In this document: positions 36,936 through 44,103 of the stretch, in pieces
Layout: the number at the start of each line of letters is the position of its first letter
How positions within the stretch are numbered: position 1 is the stretch's first letter
Assembly (NCBI GenBank): GCA_035455265.1
Contig: DATIFK010000002.1
Span: 1-64,000, forward strand
Reading direction: 5' to 3'
Origin: MGOM01 sp035455265
GTDB lineage: Bacteria > Chloroflexota > Anaerolineae > Anaerolineales > E44-bin32
Length of the DNA: 64,000 nucleotides
Made by a program: the position numbers and the translations under genes
The notes under the pieces: generated by a model
The model's input: the letters and a program-made list of their open reading frames with translations, nothing else
Database searches by the model: none
Told to the model about the DNA's origin: nothing

Positions 36936-37538
36936 ATGGCCGGACCCGTCCTCGCGTTCATCGCCGTCGCCGCGTATGCCGCCTTACACAGCCTGTTGGC
37001 CAGCCGGTGGGCCAAGGCCCGCGCCCGGGCGCTGCTGGGCGGGGCGGCGGAGCGTGTCTACCGCCTGATCTTCAACGTCATCGGCGCCATCACGTTCCTG
37101 CCCGTGCTCGCCGTACTGGCGCTCGAGCCGGGCCGGAGACTGTATGCCGTTCCCTGGCCCTGGAGCATTCTCTTTGTGGCAGGTCAGGCGGTTGCGGCGG
37201 CTTGCGTCGCCGTCGGCATCTGGCAAACCGACGCGCTCCACTTTCTCGGCTTGCGTCAGCTGATGCCGAGCGACCGCGAGACGCCCTCGCTGGTCACGAC
37301 CGGACTGTACCGCTACGTTCGGCACCCGCTCTACACGGCCGGGATGGCCTTCCTGTGGCTGACCCCCCTGATGACCACCACGCTGCTGGCGGTTGATCTC
37401 GCGCTGACCGCTTACTTCTACCTCGGCACGTTCCACGAGGAGGCTCGCCTGCGGGCCGAGTTCGGCGAGGCCTATGCCGAATACCAACGGCGCGTGCCGC
37501 GGCTCATCCCGAGGCTCCTTCGCCCGGCGGCCGACTAG
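36936..37538 (+). CDS. Isoprenylcysteine/phospholipid methyltransferase-like membrane protein
   Basis: 200 residues with about five membrane helices. The C-terminal block GLYRYVRHPLYTAGM followed by FHEEARLRAEFGEAYAEYQRRVPRLIP is the signature of the ICMT/PEMT group, where it binds S-adenosylmethionine. NnrU proteins, found near denitrification genes, share the general topology; here nirK lies about 3.4 kb downstream. The acceptor is unknown. No ribosome-binding site is obvious before the ATG. Confidence 0.75.
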   Translation: MAGPVLAFIAVAAYAALHSLLASRWAKARARALLGGAAERVYRLIFNVIGAITFLPVLAVLALEPGRRLYAVPWPWSILFVAGQAVAAACVAVGIWQTDALHFLGLRQLMPSDRETPSLVTTGLYRYVRHPLYTAGMAFLWLTPLMTTTLLAVDLALTAYFYLGTFHEEARLRAEFGEAYAEYQRRVPRLIPRLLRPAAD

Positions 37539-37865
37539 CAGGTTGGGGAAACGCGGGCTCGCACTTCATACCCCCACCCCTTACCCCTCCCCCTGCCTGG
37601 GCTCGGCTTCTCTCGCGCAAGTCCACTGCAGGGGGAGGGGTGTCTATTTCTGGGGGATGGGGGGTGAGGTGGAGAACGTATTCTTCCGCAACCCGCGAGG
37701 CCGTTCCTCACGGGCGGTGGGCTCGCCATTGCGCCGCCGTGGGGTCGGCGGTATATTCGCACCTCCTCGCGGTGAGGAACGCAGTTCGAACGACCATCCT
37801 GACCTGAACGAAACCAACTGGGGCGGCCGTGGCCCCAGCCCATGCCCACCCGACCCGGAGGCCGT
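37539..37865. repeat. 327-nt gap with GC-rich palindromic sequence
   Basis: No gene is supported. CCCCTCCCCCTGC (about 37585-37598) pairs with GCAGGGGGAGGGG (about 37628-37640). CGTTCCTCAC (about 37703-37712) pairs with GTGAGGAACG (about 37773-37782). These look like intergenic palindromic elements and could also terminate the 36936 gene. Confidence 0.55.
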
Positions 37866-38354
37866 ATGTACCGCTGGATCGTCTACCTTCACATCCTCGC
37901 CGTCTTCATCTTCCTCTTGGCCCATGGGGGTTCCGCCAGCGCCGTCTTCCGTATCCGGCGTGAGTCGGAGCGTTCTCGACTGGCAGCACTGCTCGACCTT
38001 TCCAGCGCAGGGCTCGGCGTGAGCTATGCCTCGTTGCTGATCCTACTGATCGCCGGCATCATCCTTGGCTTCGTCGGCCACTGGTGGGGTCAGGGTTGGA
38101 TCTGGACCTCCCTCATTCTTCTCGTTCTCACGCTCGTCGGGATGTACCTTCGCAGCTCGATGCCGATGAACCGCTTACGCCAGGCAGCCGGGCTGCCCTA
38201 CTTCGACGGACGGCGCGCTCAACCTGCCGCCACCCCGGCCAGCGACGAGGTCATCCGGGCCGCCGCAGCCGGCATGCGCCCCGTCGAGGTCGCCGCCATG
38301 GGAGTGGTGCCCATCGCCATCATCCTGTGGCTGATGATGTTCAAGCCGTTCTAG
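37866..38354 (+). CDS. Small integral membrane protein (DUF2269/CopD-like)
   Basis: 162 residues with four membrane helices (about 5-23, 47-70, 78-98 and 142-160). The first helix has IVYLHILAVFIFLLAHGGSA, with the His pair seen in CopD/DUF2269-like proteins, some of which bind haem or copper. Function is not known. CCGGAGG lies 4 nt before the ATG. A LiaS-like sensor gene begins 2 nt after its stop, so the two are probably co-transcribed. Confidence 0.65.
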   Translation: MYRWIVYLHILAVFIFLLAHGGSASAVFRIRRESERSRLAALLDLSSAGLGVSYASLLILLIAGIILGFVGHWWGQGWIWTSLILLVLTLVGMYLRSSMPMNRLRQAAGLPYFDGRRAQPAATPASDEVIRAAAAGMRPVEVAAMGVVPIAIILWLMMFKPF

Positions 38355-38355
38355 G

Positions 38356-39894
38356 GTGAGACCGGCATTGACTGCGCGTCCCCGAAACGCTCTCCGCCCA
38401 CGCCGCAAGCCAGCCTCCCAGCGGAGCCGCGCCGACGTCGGACCGGCGACTCCGCCGACGCCAGGGGCTACGGCCAGCCGATGGTCTCGCCTGGCCCAGG
38501 CGGCGTGGGTCGTGACGGCGGTCGCCTCGGTCGCGCTCGTCGTCGCATCGCTCGCAGGCTACTCCGTCTGGCTTCGTGGTCAGAACCCTGTCCAGCCTGG
38601 ACCTGAGCCCTACAACTTCTTCTATGTGCTTGGCGGCCTGAGCTCCCTGGCCACCGCCGTCATCTGCCTGGCCCTGTCCTTCATCCTCTTTCGCGGCCGG
38701 CGGGACGATCCGATGGCCCTGTTTGTGTCGTTCTTCGTCCTGATCTACGGGGTCGTCCTGGCCGGCCCGCTCGAATCCCTCGAAGCGGCCGTGCCCGGCG
38801 CCGGCGAGCTGGCCGTGAGTGTGATCCAACCGATTTTCTTCACGGTGCCGACGGTTGCCCTCATCGTGCTGTTTCCGGACGGGCGCCCTGTTCCGAAAGG
38901 GAGCCGCTGGCTGATCCTGCTCGCGGCGGGCAGCCTGGCGTTCCTTCCCTTCCTCGACGCCGGGTCGGCGAGCGCCCTCAACACACTCCCGGCTCAGCTT
39001 TGGGCGGTCCTGCTCGTCATCCTCTTCGGACTGGCATTCGCCTCCCAGGTCTACCGATACAAACAGGTGTCGACCCCTGCCGCCCGCGAACAAACACGTT
39101 GGGTGGTCTTCGGCCTGGCCACGTGGCTGGTTTTGATGATCGCCCAGGGTCTGCCGTACGTCTATCTCCAGAACCTTCCGCCGGGGGCTCCGCTGCCGTC
39201 GTGGGCGGCCGCGAGCAGCACGGTCTGGTGGCTGTCCCTCTCCGCCATCCCGGTGACGCTGACCATCGCCATCCTGCGTCACCGGCTTTTCGACATCGAC
39301 GTCATCATCAATCGCGCGCTGGTCTACGGCGCCCTGACGGCGATCCTGGCGGGGCTGTACACGGCCTCCATCAGCCTGTTCCAGAGACTCTTCCAGTCCA
39401 TCACCGGGCAGAAGTCCGACGCTGCCGTCGTACTCACGACCCTGGTTCTGGCTTCGGCCTTCACGCCGATCCGGACGAGGCTGCAGGCGGTCGTCGACCG
39501 GCGTTTCAAAGACATCCACGATACGCGACGCCGGCTGGACACACTGGCGGAGGAGGTGCAACGAGGCCTGTGGGTCGTCTCGCCGCTGCAAGCCTCGCGG
39601 CGCCTGCTGGATGAGGCGCTGCTCGCCTTCGACGCCGAGGGCGGAGCGGTCTATCTGCGAGGCCGCAGGCAGGAGCAGCTGGCATACCAGAGCGGCACGT
39701 GGACGGGACAGCCCGTCCTGACCGTGCCCCTCGCCGCAGACCAGAAGGCATTTGGGCGTCTCGCTCTCGGGCCGCGCAAGAACGACGCCGGCTATACCCC
39801 CGAGGACGCCGACCTGCTGACCCGCACCGCCACGGCCGTCGCCTCGGCCTTCCCGGAGGAGGGGCCGGCGCGCCTGCGCCGCTCCGCCCGATGA
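38356..39894 (+). CDS. LiaS-like multi-TM sensor with GAF-like end but no kinase domain
   Basis: 512 residues. Residues about 45-350 hold eight or so membrane helices with the block HRLFDIDVIINRALVYGALT, known from the membrane part of many Chloroflexota and Actinobacteria histidine kinases, then FTPIRTRLQAVVDRRF. Residues about 390-500 look like a GAF domain (ALLAFDAEGGAVYLRG, EDADLLTRTATAVASAF). The dimerisation/phospho-His and ATPase domains are absent. The next gene, a CRP/FNR regulator, starts by ATGA overlap, so the sensor may signal without phosphorylation or have lost its kinase part. GTG 38356 is the chosen start; others downstream are possible. Confidence 0.75.
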   Translation: MRPALTARPRNALRPRRKPASQRSRADVGPATPPTPGATASRWSRLAQAAWVVTAVASVALVVASLAGYSVWLRGQNPVQPGPEPYNFFYVLGGLSSLATAVICLALSFILFRGRRDDPMALFVSFFVLIYGVVLAGPLESLEAAVPGAGELAVSVIQPIFFTVPTVALIVLFPDGRPVPKGSRWLILLAAGSLAFLPFLDAGSASALNTLPAQLWAVLLVILFGLAFASQVYRYKQVSTPAAREQTRWVVFGLATWLVLMIAQGLPYVYLQNLPPGAPLPSWAAASSTVWWLSLSAIPVTLTIAILRHRLFDIDVIINRALVYGALTAILAGLYTASISLFQRLFQSITGQKSDAAVVLTTLVLASAFTPIRTRLQAVVDRRFKDIHDTRRRLDTLAEEVQRGLWVVSPLQASRRLLDEALLAFDAEGGAVYLRGRRQEQLAYQSGTWTGQPVLTVPLAADQKAFGRLALGPRKNDAGYTPEDADLLTRTATAVASAFPEEGPARLRRSAR

Positions 39895-40661
39895 CGAACC
39901 ACCACTCGACGCTGCCCCCTCCGCCGCGCCGGGCGGCCCCGTCGGCGGAGGCCCTGCCGCCACACGAGGGCTTCATTCAGGCGAAGATCTTCTCAGGGCT
40001 GGGCCCCGAGGACCTGGCTCGGGTCGCCGCCAGCTTCCGCTCCCGGCCGTTCGAGCGCGGTCGTCGCCTTTTTCGTGAGGGCGAGCCGGCGGCGGTCTAC
40101 TACCTGGTCGGCGAGGGCCAGGTCAAGATCGTGCAGACCTCTCCCGAAGGTCTGGACGTCATCCTGCACATCTTCGGACCCGGAGAGATCATCGGCGCGC
40201 TGCCCACGCTGGGTGAAGGGGCGTATCCCGGCACCGCCATCGCCCTGACGGACGGCCTGGCGTTCGCGATCGATGCCGACGACTTCAACGACATCCTGCA
40301 GCGTCACCCGTCGGTGACCGTCCGCCTGCTGCGCTTCGCCACGGAGGTCCTCCAGGCATCCCATGTGCGCTTGCGCGAACTGGCCACACAACGCGTCGAG
40401 CAGCGCATCGCCCGCACCATCGCCCGGCTCGCCACGCAGACGGGCGTCAAGACGGAGGAGGGCGTCACTTTGTCGACTCCCCTGTCGCGCCAAGACCTGG
40501 CCAATCTGACCGGGACGACGCTCTTCACCGTCAGCCGAACCCTCAAGGCATGGGAGCGCAAGGGCATCCTGCTCTCCAGCCGCAACCGCGTGACCGTGCT
40601 GAACCCCCACGCGCTGATCGCCATCGGGGAAGACCTCGTCGAGCGGCCGCCCTCGAGCTGA
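39891..40661 (+). CDS. CRP/FNR family transcriptional regulator
   Basis: 256 residues. The effector domain spans about 30-150 (RRLFREGEPAAVYYLVGEGQVKIV, GEIIGALPTLGEG) and the HTH about 175-245 (LSRQDLANLTGTTLFTVSRTLKAWERKGIL). The protein contains no cysteine, so it cannot be an iron-sulfur FNR; a haem-NO sensor of DNR/NnrR type or a nucleotide sensor would fit. It is coupled to the sensor gene upstream. The next operon begins 57 nt later and carries a palindrome TTGCG-N4-CGCAA, the spacing expected for this family. It is the likely regulator of nirK. Confidence 0.88.
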   Translation: MTNHHSTLPPPPRRAAPSAEALPPHEGFIQAKIFSGLGPEDLARVAASFRSRPFERGRRLFREGEPAAVYYLVGEGQVKIVQTSPEGLDVILHIFGPGEIIGALPTLGEGAYPGTAIALTDGLAFAIDADDFNDILQRHPSVTVRLLRFATEVLQASHVRLRELATQRVEQRIARTIARLATQTGVKTEEGVTLSTPLSRQDLANLTGTTLFTVSRTLKAWERKGILLSSRNRVTVLNPHALIAIGEDLVERPPSS

Positions 40662-40667
40662 CCGTCT

Positions 40668-40681
40668 TTGCGCCAGCGCAA
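40668..40681 (+). promoter_or_regulatory. CRP/FNR-type operator upstream of DUF1858-nirK
   Basis: TTGCG-CCAG-CGCAA, a perfect 5-4-5 palindrome (extended 6-2-6). The FNR consensus TTGAT-N4-ATCAA has the same geometry. Its centre (40674.5) lies about 41-44 bp upstream of the predicted transcription start, the class II activator position. Confidence 0.6.
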
Positions 40682-40703
40682 CGACAGCCCCTCTGGGGGC
40701 AGC

Positions 40704-40709
40704 TAGACT
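40704..40709 (+). promoter_or_regulatory. Putative -10 box (TAGACT) of the DUF1858-nirK operon
   Basis: TAGACT ends 9 nt before the ATG at 40719. There is no good -35 box, as expected for an activator-dependent promoter. Confidence 0.5.
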
Positions 40710-40718
40710 GGCCTTGCG

Positions 40719-40961
40719 ATGGTCGACTTCCCGCGCCCCGCGGAGGCTTTGAAGCTCACCATAGGCGACCTGCTGACACGCTGGCCGACTGGGGCTCGCG
40801 CCTTCGTGGAACACCGCATGGCCTGCATTGGGTGTGCGTTCAGCGCCTTCGACACCCTCGAGGAGGCCCTGGACATGCATCACGTCCCGGCAGCCTCCTT
40901 CTTTCGCTCCCTTGAAGGCGCCGCGCCCGCCCTATCTCAAATCCATGGAGAAGAGACATGA
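40719..40961 (+). CDS. DUF1858 domain protein
   Basis: 80 residues. The short helical DUF1858 domain is seen from LTIGDLLTRWPTGARAFVEHRMACIGCAFSAF (quoted by position: residues 13-44), with a C-x2-C pair in CIGC. DUF1858 proteins often sit with hybrid-cluster, ScdA/RIC-type or denitrification genes and are thought to assist metal or nitrosative-stress chemistry. The gene overlaps nirK (ATGA), so a NO- or copper-related helper role is likely but not shown. Confidence 0.8.
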   Translation: MVDFPRPAEALKLTIGDLLTRWPTGARAFVEHRMACIGCAFSAFDTLEEALDMHHVPAASFFRSLEGAAPALSQIHGEET

Positions 40962-42388
40962 AAGTCTGGAGCATTTGGATTCGTATCGCCCCCGTGTTGC
41001 TGGCGGCGCTGGCGGCCTGCGCGCCGGCCGCCACCCCCACGCTCCCGCCCTCCCCGCCCACCGTCCCTCCGGCGCCGACGCAGACCACGATGGTCCTGGA
41101 GCCGACGGTGCGCTACACGCTGGTGACGGGCGCCGGCACGGGCAAGTTGAACTTCGTCGGCCGCGGTGGAGATATCGACGGCCAGGCCAATCCGGTCCTG
41201 ACCGCCCAACCCGGCGACGTCGTCGAAATCACCCTCGTCAACGGAGATTCCATCTTGCACGACCTGACGATCGACGAGTTCAACGTGAAGACGCCTCAGA
41301 TTCAGAACCTCGATGAGACCGCCAAGGTGACCTTCACGGTCGATCGGGAAGGGGAGTTCTTCTACTACTGCACCGTCCCCGGCCATCGCCAGGCCGGAAT
41401 GGAAGGGGTCCTGCGCGTCGGGAATCCCGCCGCTGCGACCGAAGCCCCCTCCCAGGCCGTCTCCGTCGTTCACAACCCGGCCGACCTGCCGGGGCCAATC
41501 GGTCGCCGCGCCCCGCAGACGGTGGATGTCGAGCTGACGGCGCAGGAAGTCGTCGCCCAGCTGGCCGACGGCGCCACCTATTCCTATTTCACTTTCAACG
41601 GCACCGTCCCGGGGCCGTTCGTGCGCGTGCGCGTCGGCGACACGGTGAACCTGACCCTGCACAACGACACGACCAGCACATTGGGCCACTCCATCGACCT
41701 GCACGCCGTCAACGGACCGGGAGGCGGCGCGGTCTACACCCAGACTCTGCCGGGCGAGACGCACGCGTTCTCCTTCCGTGCCCTCAATCCGGGGCTGTTC
41801 GTGTATCACTGCGCCACGCCGAGCGTGGCCCACCACATCGCCTCGGGCATGTACGGTCTCATCCTGGTCGAGCCGGAAGGGGGATTGCCGCCGGTGGACA
41901 AGGAGTTCTACGTGATGCAGGGCGAGATCTATACGGTCGAGCCTTTCGGCACCCAGGGCGCTCTCACCTTCAGCATGGAGAAGATGCTGGCCGAGGATCC
42001 CGAGTACTTCGTCTTCAACGGCGCGGCCATGGCGCTGACCACGGACGAGAACGCCCTCCACGTCAATGTGGGCGACAGCGTGCGCATCTTCTTCGGCGTC
42101 GGTGGTCCCAACGCCACGTCGTCGTTCCATGTCATCGGCGAGATCTTCGATCGCGTCTACCCGTTCGCCGCCCTGACCTCGCCACCGCTGACCGACGTCC
42201 AGACCGTCAGCGTCCCACCCGGCGGCGCGGCCGTGGTCGAGTTCCGTGTCGACGTGCCCGGCCGCTACCTCCTGGTGGATCACGCTCTCAGTCGGTTGGA
42301 GCGCGGCCTGGTCGGGTTCTTGCTCGCCGAGGGGGCTGAGGATCCGACGATCTTCTCGGGCACGCTGACCGAAGGCTCCGGACACTGA
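40958..42388 (+). CDS. nirK: Copper nitrite reductase with an N-terminal cupredoxin (lipoprotein)
   Basis: 476 residues. Reduces nitrite to NO outside the membrane. A signal peptide ends in the lipobox LAAC (residue about 21), followed by a Pro/Thr linker. Residues about 45-150 form an extra cupredoxin with type 1 copper ligands (LHDLTID His, YYCTVPGHRQAGM Cys, His and Met). The NirK core follows: HSIDLHAV (catalytic Asp and His ligands), YHCATPSVAHHIASGM (type 1 Cys, His, Met and type 2 His), SSFHVIGEIFD (active-site His) and VDHALSRLERG (last type 2 His). All ligands are present. The fused cupredoxin probably delivers electrons. Confidence 0.92.
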   Translation: MKVWSIWIRIAPVLLAALAACAPAATPTLPPSPPTVPPAPTQTTMVLEPTVRYTLVTGAGTGKLNFVGRGGDIDGQANPVLTAQPGDVVEITLVNGDSILHDLTIDEFNVKTPQIQNLDETAKVTFTVDREGEFFYYCTVPGHRQAGMEGVLRVGNPAAATEAPSQAVSVVHNPADLPGPIGRRAPQTVDVELTAQEVVAQLADGATYSYFTFNGTVPGPFVRVRVGDTVNLTLHNDTTSTLGHSIDLHAVNGPGGGAVYTQTLPGETHAFSFRALNPGLFVYHCATPSVAHHIASGMYGLILVEPEGGLPPVDKEFYVMQGEIYTVEPFGTQGALTFSMEKMLAEDPEYFVFNGAAMALTTDENALHVNVGDSVRIFFGVGGPNATSSFHVIGEIFDRVYPFAALTSPPLTDVQTVSVPPGGAAVVEFRVDVPGRYLLVDHALSRLERGLVGFLLAEGAEDPTIFSGTLTEGSGH

Positions 42389-42426
42389 TCGAGGACTCGC
42401 GTCTGAAGCGACTCTGAGCGGAGCGG

Positions 42427-42447
42427 CGGGGCCGAGTGTTGGCCCCG
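42427..42447 (+). terminator. Hairpin after nirK
   Basis: CGGGGCC-GAGTGTT-GGCCCCG, a 7-bp stem 38 nt after the stop, without a T-run; a weak terminator candidate. Confidence 0.35.
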
Positions 42448-42450
42448 TCG

Positions 42451-42535
42451 CGCAGTCGAAGAGCGCTTGCGCAAGGGCCCTTCGACTGCGGTCGCAGTGT
42501 CCGGCGTTGTGCCCGAAGGCGCCAGGCGGCCTTCG
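42451..42535. repeat. Inverted repeats in the nirK-tatA gap
   Basis: CGCAGTCGAAG (42451-42461) pairs with CTTCGACTGCG (42480-42490). A second hairpin GAAGGCGCC-AGGC-GGCCTTC follows at about 42515-42535. The TCGACTGCG type is a common intergenic palindrome in related metagenome-derived genomes, as far as I recall. The rest of this 311-nt gap holds only the tatA promoter. Confidence 0.55.
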
Positions 42536-42655
42536 CTCAGGGACCCTGGCAAGCTCCTTTGCAGTAGGTCACAGAGCGAACTTGGAGCCCGGGGCCACCA
42601 GGCTAGACGAAGGGCTCTCTGCATCCTATGACAGGTGCCACCGGCCGCCGCGTCG

Positions 42656-42661
42656 TATAAT
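42656..42661 (+). promoter_or_regulatory. -10 box (TATAAT) of tatA
   Basis: Perfect TATAAT 38 nt before the tatA start. Confidence 0.5.
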
Positions 42662-42699
42662 GCATCCAAACTGCTGGCTCGAGAACGGGAGCCGATAGG

Positions 42700-42894
42700 A
42701 TGGAAGGCATGCGCAGCATCGGTCTGCCGGAACTGCTGATCATCGTCGGGATCGTCGTGTTGATCTTCGGCGTCGGGCGGATCTCCAAGCTTGGAGGCGA
42801 ACTCGGGCGCGGGATCCGCGCCTTCCGCGACGGGCTCAGCGGCAAGGACGACGAGGAACAGCCCCCGAAGGACACGCCAACGGGCGCCTCCTAG
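42700..42894 (+). CDS. tatA: Sec-independent translocase subunit TatA/E
   Basis: 64 residues: one N-terminal membrane helix (IGLPELLIIVGIVVLIFGV), then the amphipathic helix with the conserved FG...R.S.LGGELGRGIRAF pattern and an acidic tail. TatA forms the protein-conducting part of the Tat pore; no tatB or tatC is nearby. An ATG at 42709 would give the more usual TatA N-terminus and is an equally good start. Placement after nirK may be convenience, since this NirK has a Sec-type lipoprotein signal with no twin Arg. Confidence 0.88.
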   Translation: MEGMRSIGLPELLIIVGIVVLIFGVGRISKLGGELGRGIRAFRDGLSGKDDEEQPPKDTPTGAS

Positions 42895-42916
42895 GTTTGG
42901 AAAGCTGAGTCCGCCC

Positions 42917-43255
42917 GTGGTCGACGAAACCCACCTTGTTCCCGACCTGGGATCGCTGCTGTCGACCGCCCTGACCGACAGCATCGTCAGCCGGACGGTG
43001 TACGCCGGTGAACACGTCAAGGTCACGCTGTTCGCCTTCGCCGCCGGACAGGAACTGAGCGAGCACACCGCCTCGCAACCCGCGGTGCTGCACGTGTTGA
43101 AGGGCCAGGGCCGGATTCGACTGGGGAGCCAGAGCTCCGCCGCCGGTCCTGGAACCTGGGCCTATATGCCGGCCCATCTGCCGCACAGCGTGCACGCCGA
43201 AACCGAGCTCACCCTTCTCCTGTTGCTCCTCAAAGGCGCCGAGCCCGAACCTTAG
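42917..43255 (+). CDS. Small cupin-domain protein
   Basis: 112 residues forming one beta-barrel cupin. Metal-ligand-like His are in LSEHTASQPA and in the second motif LPHSVHA. HVLKGQGRIRLGSQ is the inter-motif strand. Small cupins of this form appear near nitrite and NO metabolism genes and may sense or bind metal, but the function is unknown. GTG 42917 is 22 nt after the tatA stop. Downstream membrane genes follow within 33 nt. Confidence 0.8.
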   Translation: MVDETHLVPDLGSLLSTALTDSIVSRTVYAGEHVKVTLFAFAAGQELSEHTASQPAVLHVLKGQGRIRLGSQSSAAGPGTWAYMPAHLPHSVHAETELTLLLLLLKGAEPEP

Positions 43256-43288
43256 CCCGGCCGTGGCCCACGTCAGGTCGAGGCGGTC

Positions 43289-43693
43289 ATGCCTACCCTG
43301 GCCCGTTGGTACATCAAGACCTCGTTCGCTTGGCTGGCCCTGGCCCTGCTTCTGGGGGTTGTATCGGTCATCTTGCCGGCCAGTTGGCCCTCGGCCGCCT
43401 TTGCCCCGGTCCAGATGCATGCCTTCGTTGTTGGATGGATTACGCAACTGATCTTCGGGGTGGTCTACTGGATGTTCCCCAAAGCCAGCACCGAGCATCC
43501 CCGAGGAAGCGAAGGCCTGGCCGCGGCGACGTATGTTCTCCTCAATGCCGGACTCGCGGCGCGCGCGGTGGGTGAACCCATGGCGGCCTTGGGCGGCCCG
43601 GGCGCGCTATGGCTGATAGGTTCCGCTCTGATGCAGTGGCTGGCGGGACTGGGTTTCGTCCTCAACACCTGGCCAAGGGTGAAGGGGGGTTGA
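43289..43693 (+). CDS. 4-TM protein resembling a haem-copper oxidase subunit I fragment (copy 1)
   Basis: 134 residues with four membrane helices. The second helix has HAFVVGWITQLIFGVVYWMFP, where the His, the FG and the Y...P pattern recall the haem-ligand helix of NorB/CcoN-like subunits. The protein is far too short for a whole oxidase (12 helices). It may bind haem as a small membrane cytochrome. It is paired with the next gene (1-nt gap) and follows the nirK region, suggesting a role in NO or electron handling. Confidence 0.6.
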   Translation: MPTLARWYIKTSFAWLALALLLGVVSVILPASWPSAAFAPVQMHAFVVGWITQLIFGVVYWMFPKASTEHPRGSEGLAAATYVLLNAGLAARAVGEPMAALGGPGALWLIGSALMQWLAGLGFVLNTWPRVKGG

Positions 43694-43694
43694 G

Positions 43695-44099
43695 ATGCCG
43701 CGGCTGACGCGCTGGGCCTTGCGGCTGGCCCTCCTTCACCTGATCTTGGGATTCAGCCTGGGTGCGCTGATGTTGTGCGCAAAGGCCAGCGGTGTTTGCG
43801 CCTGGGCGTGGCCGCTGCGCGGACTCCACATCGAACTTCTCACCATCGGCTGGACGGCGCAGCTGGCGCTGGCCGTGGCCTACTGGATTCTCCCTCGCCA
43901 CCCTGGCGGGCGGCGCGGTCCAGAGGCGCCGGCGTGGGCGGCCTGGGCTTTGCTTAACCTCGGCGTGTGGGTTTCCGGTCTGACGATGGCGCTGGTGGGA
44001 CCGCGCCTGCTCCTCGGGGTCGGCCACTCCGCCGAGGCGCTGGGGATCCTGGTCTTCGCGGTACAGCTCTGGCCGCGAGTGAAGGCCTTCGGGGTGTAG
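43695..44099 (+). CDS. 4-TM protein resembling a haem-copper oxidase subunit I fragment (copy 2)
   Basis: 134 residues, homologous to its upstream neighbour: four membrane helices and HIELLTIGWTAQLALAVAYWILP in the second helix, including the same His and GW.AQL pattern. Equal length and a 1-nt gap suggest that the two arose by duplication and may form a heterodimer. Function unknown. Confidence 0.6.
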   Translation: MPRLTRWALRLALLHLILGFSLGALMLCAKASGVCAWAWPLRGLHIELLTIGWTAQLALAVAYWILPRHPGGRRGPEAPAWAAWALLNLGVWVSGLTMALVGPRLLLGVGHSAEALGILVFAVQLWPRVKAFGV

Positions 44100-44103
44100 G
44101 CCC

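Noticed and set aside
40662..40718. Riboswitch upstream of DUF1858-nirK
   Set aside because: The predicted leader is too short (at most a few bases), so an operator explains the palindrome better.
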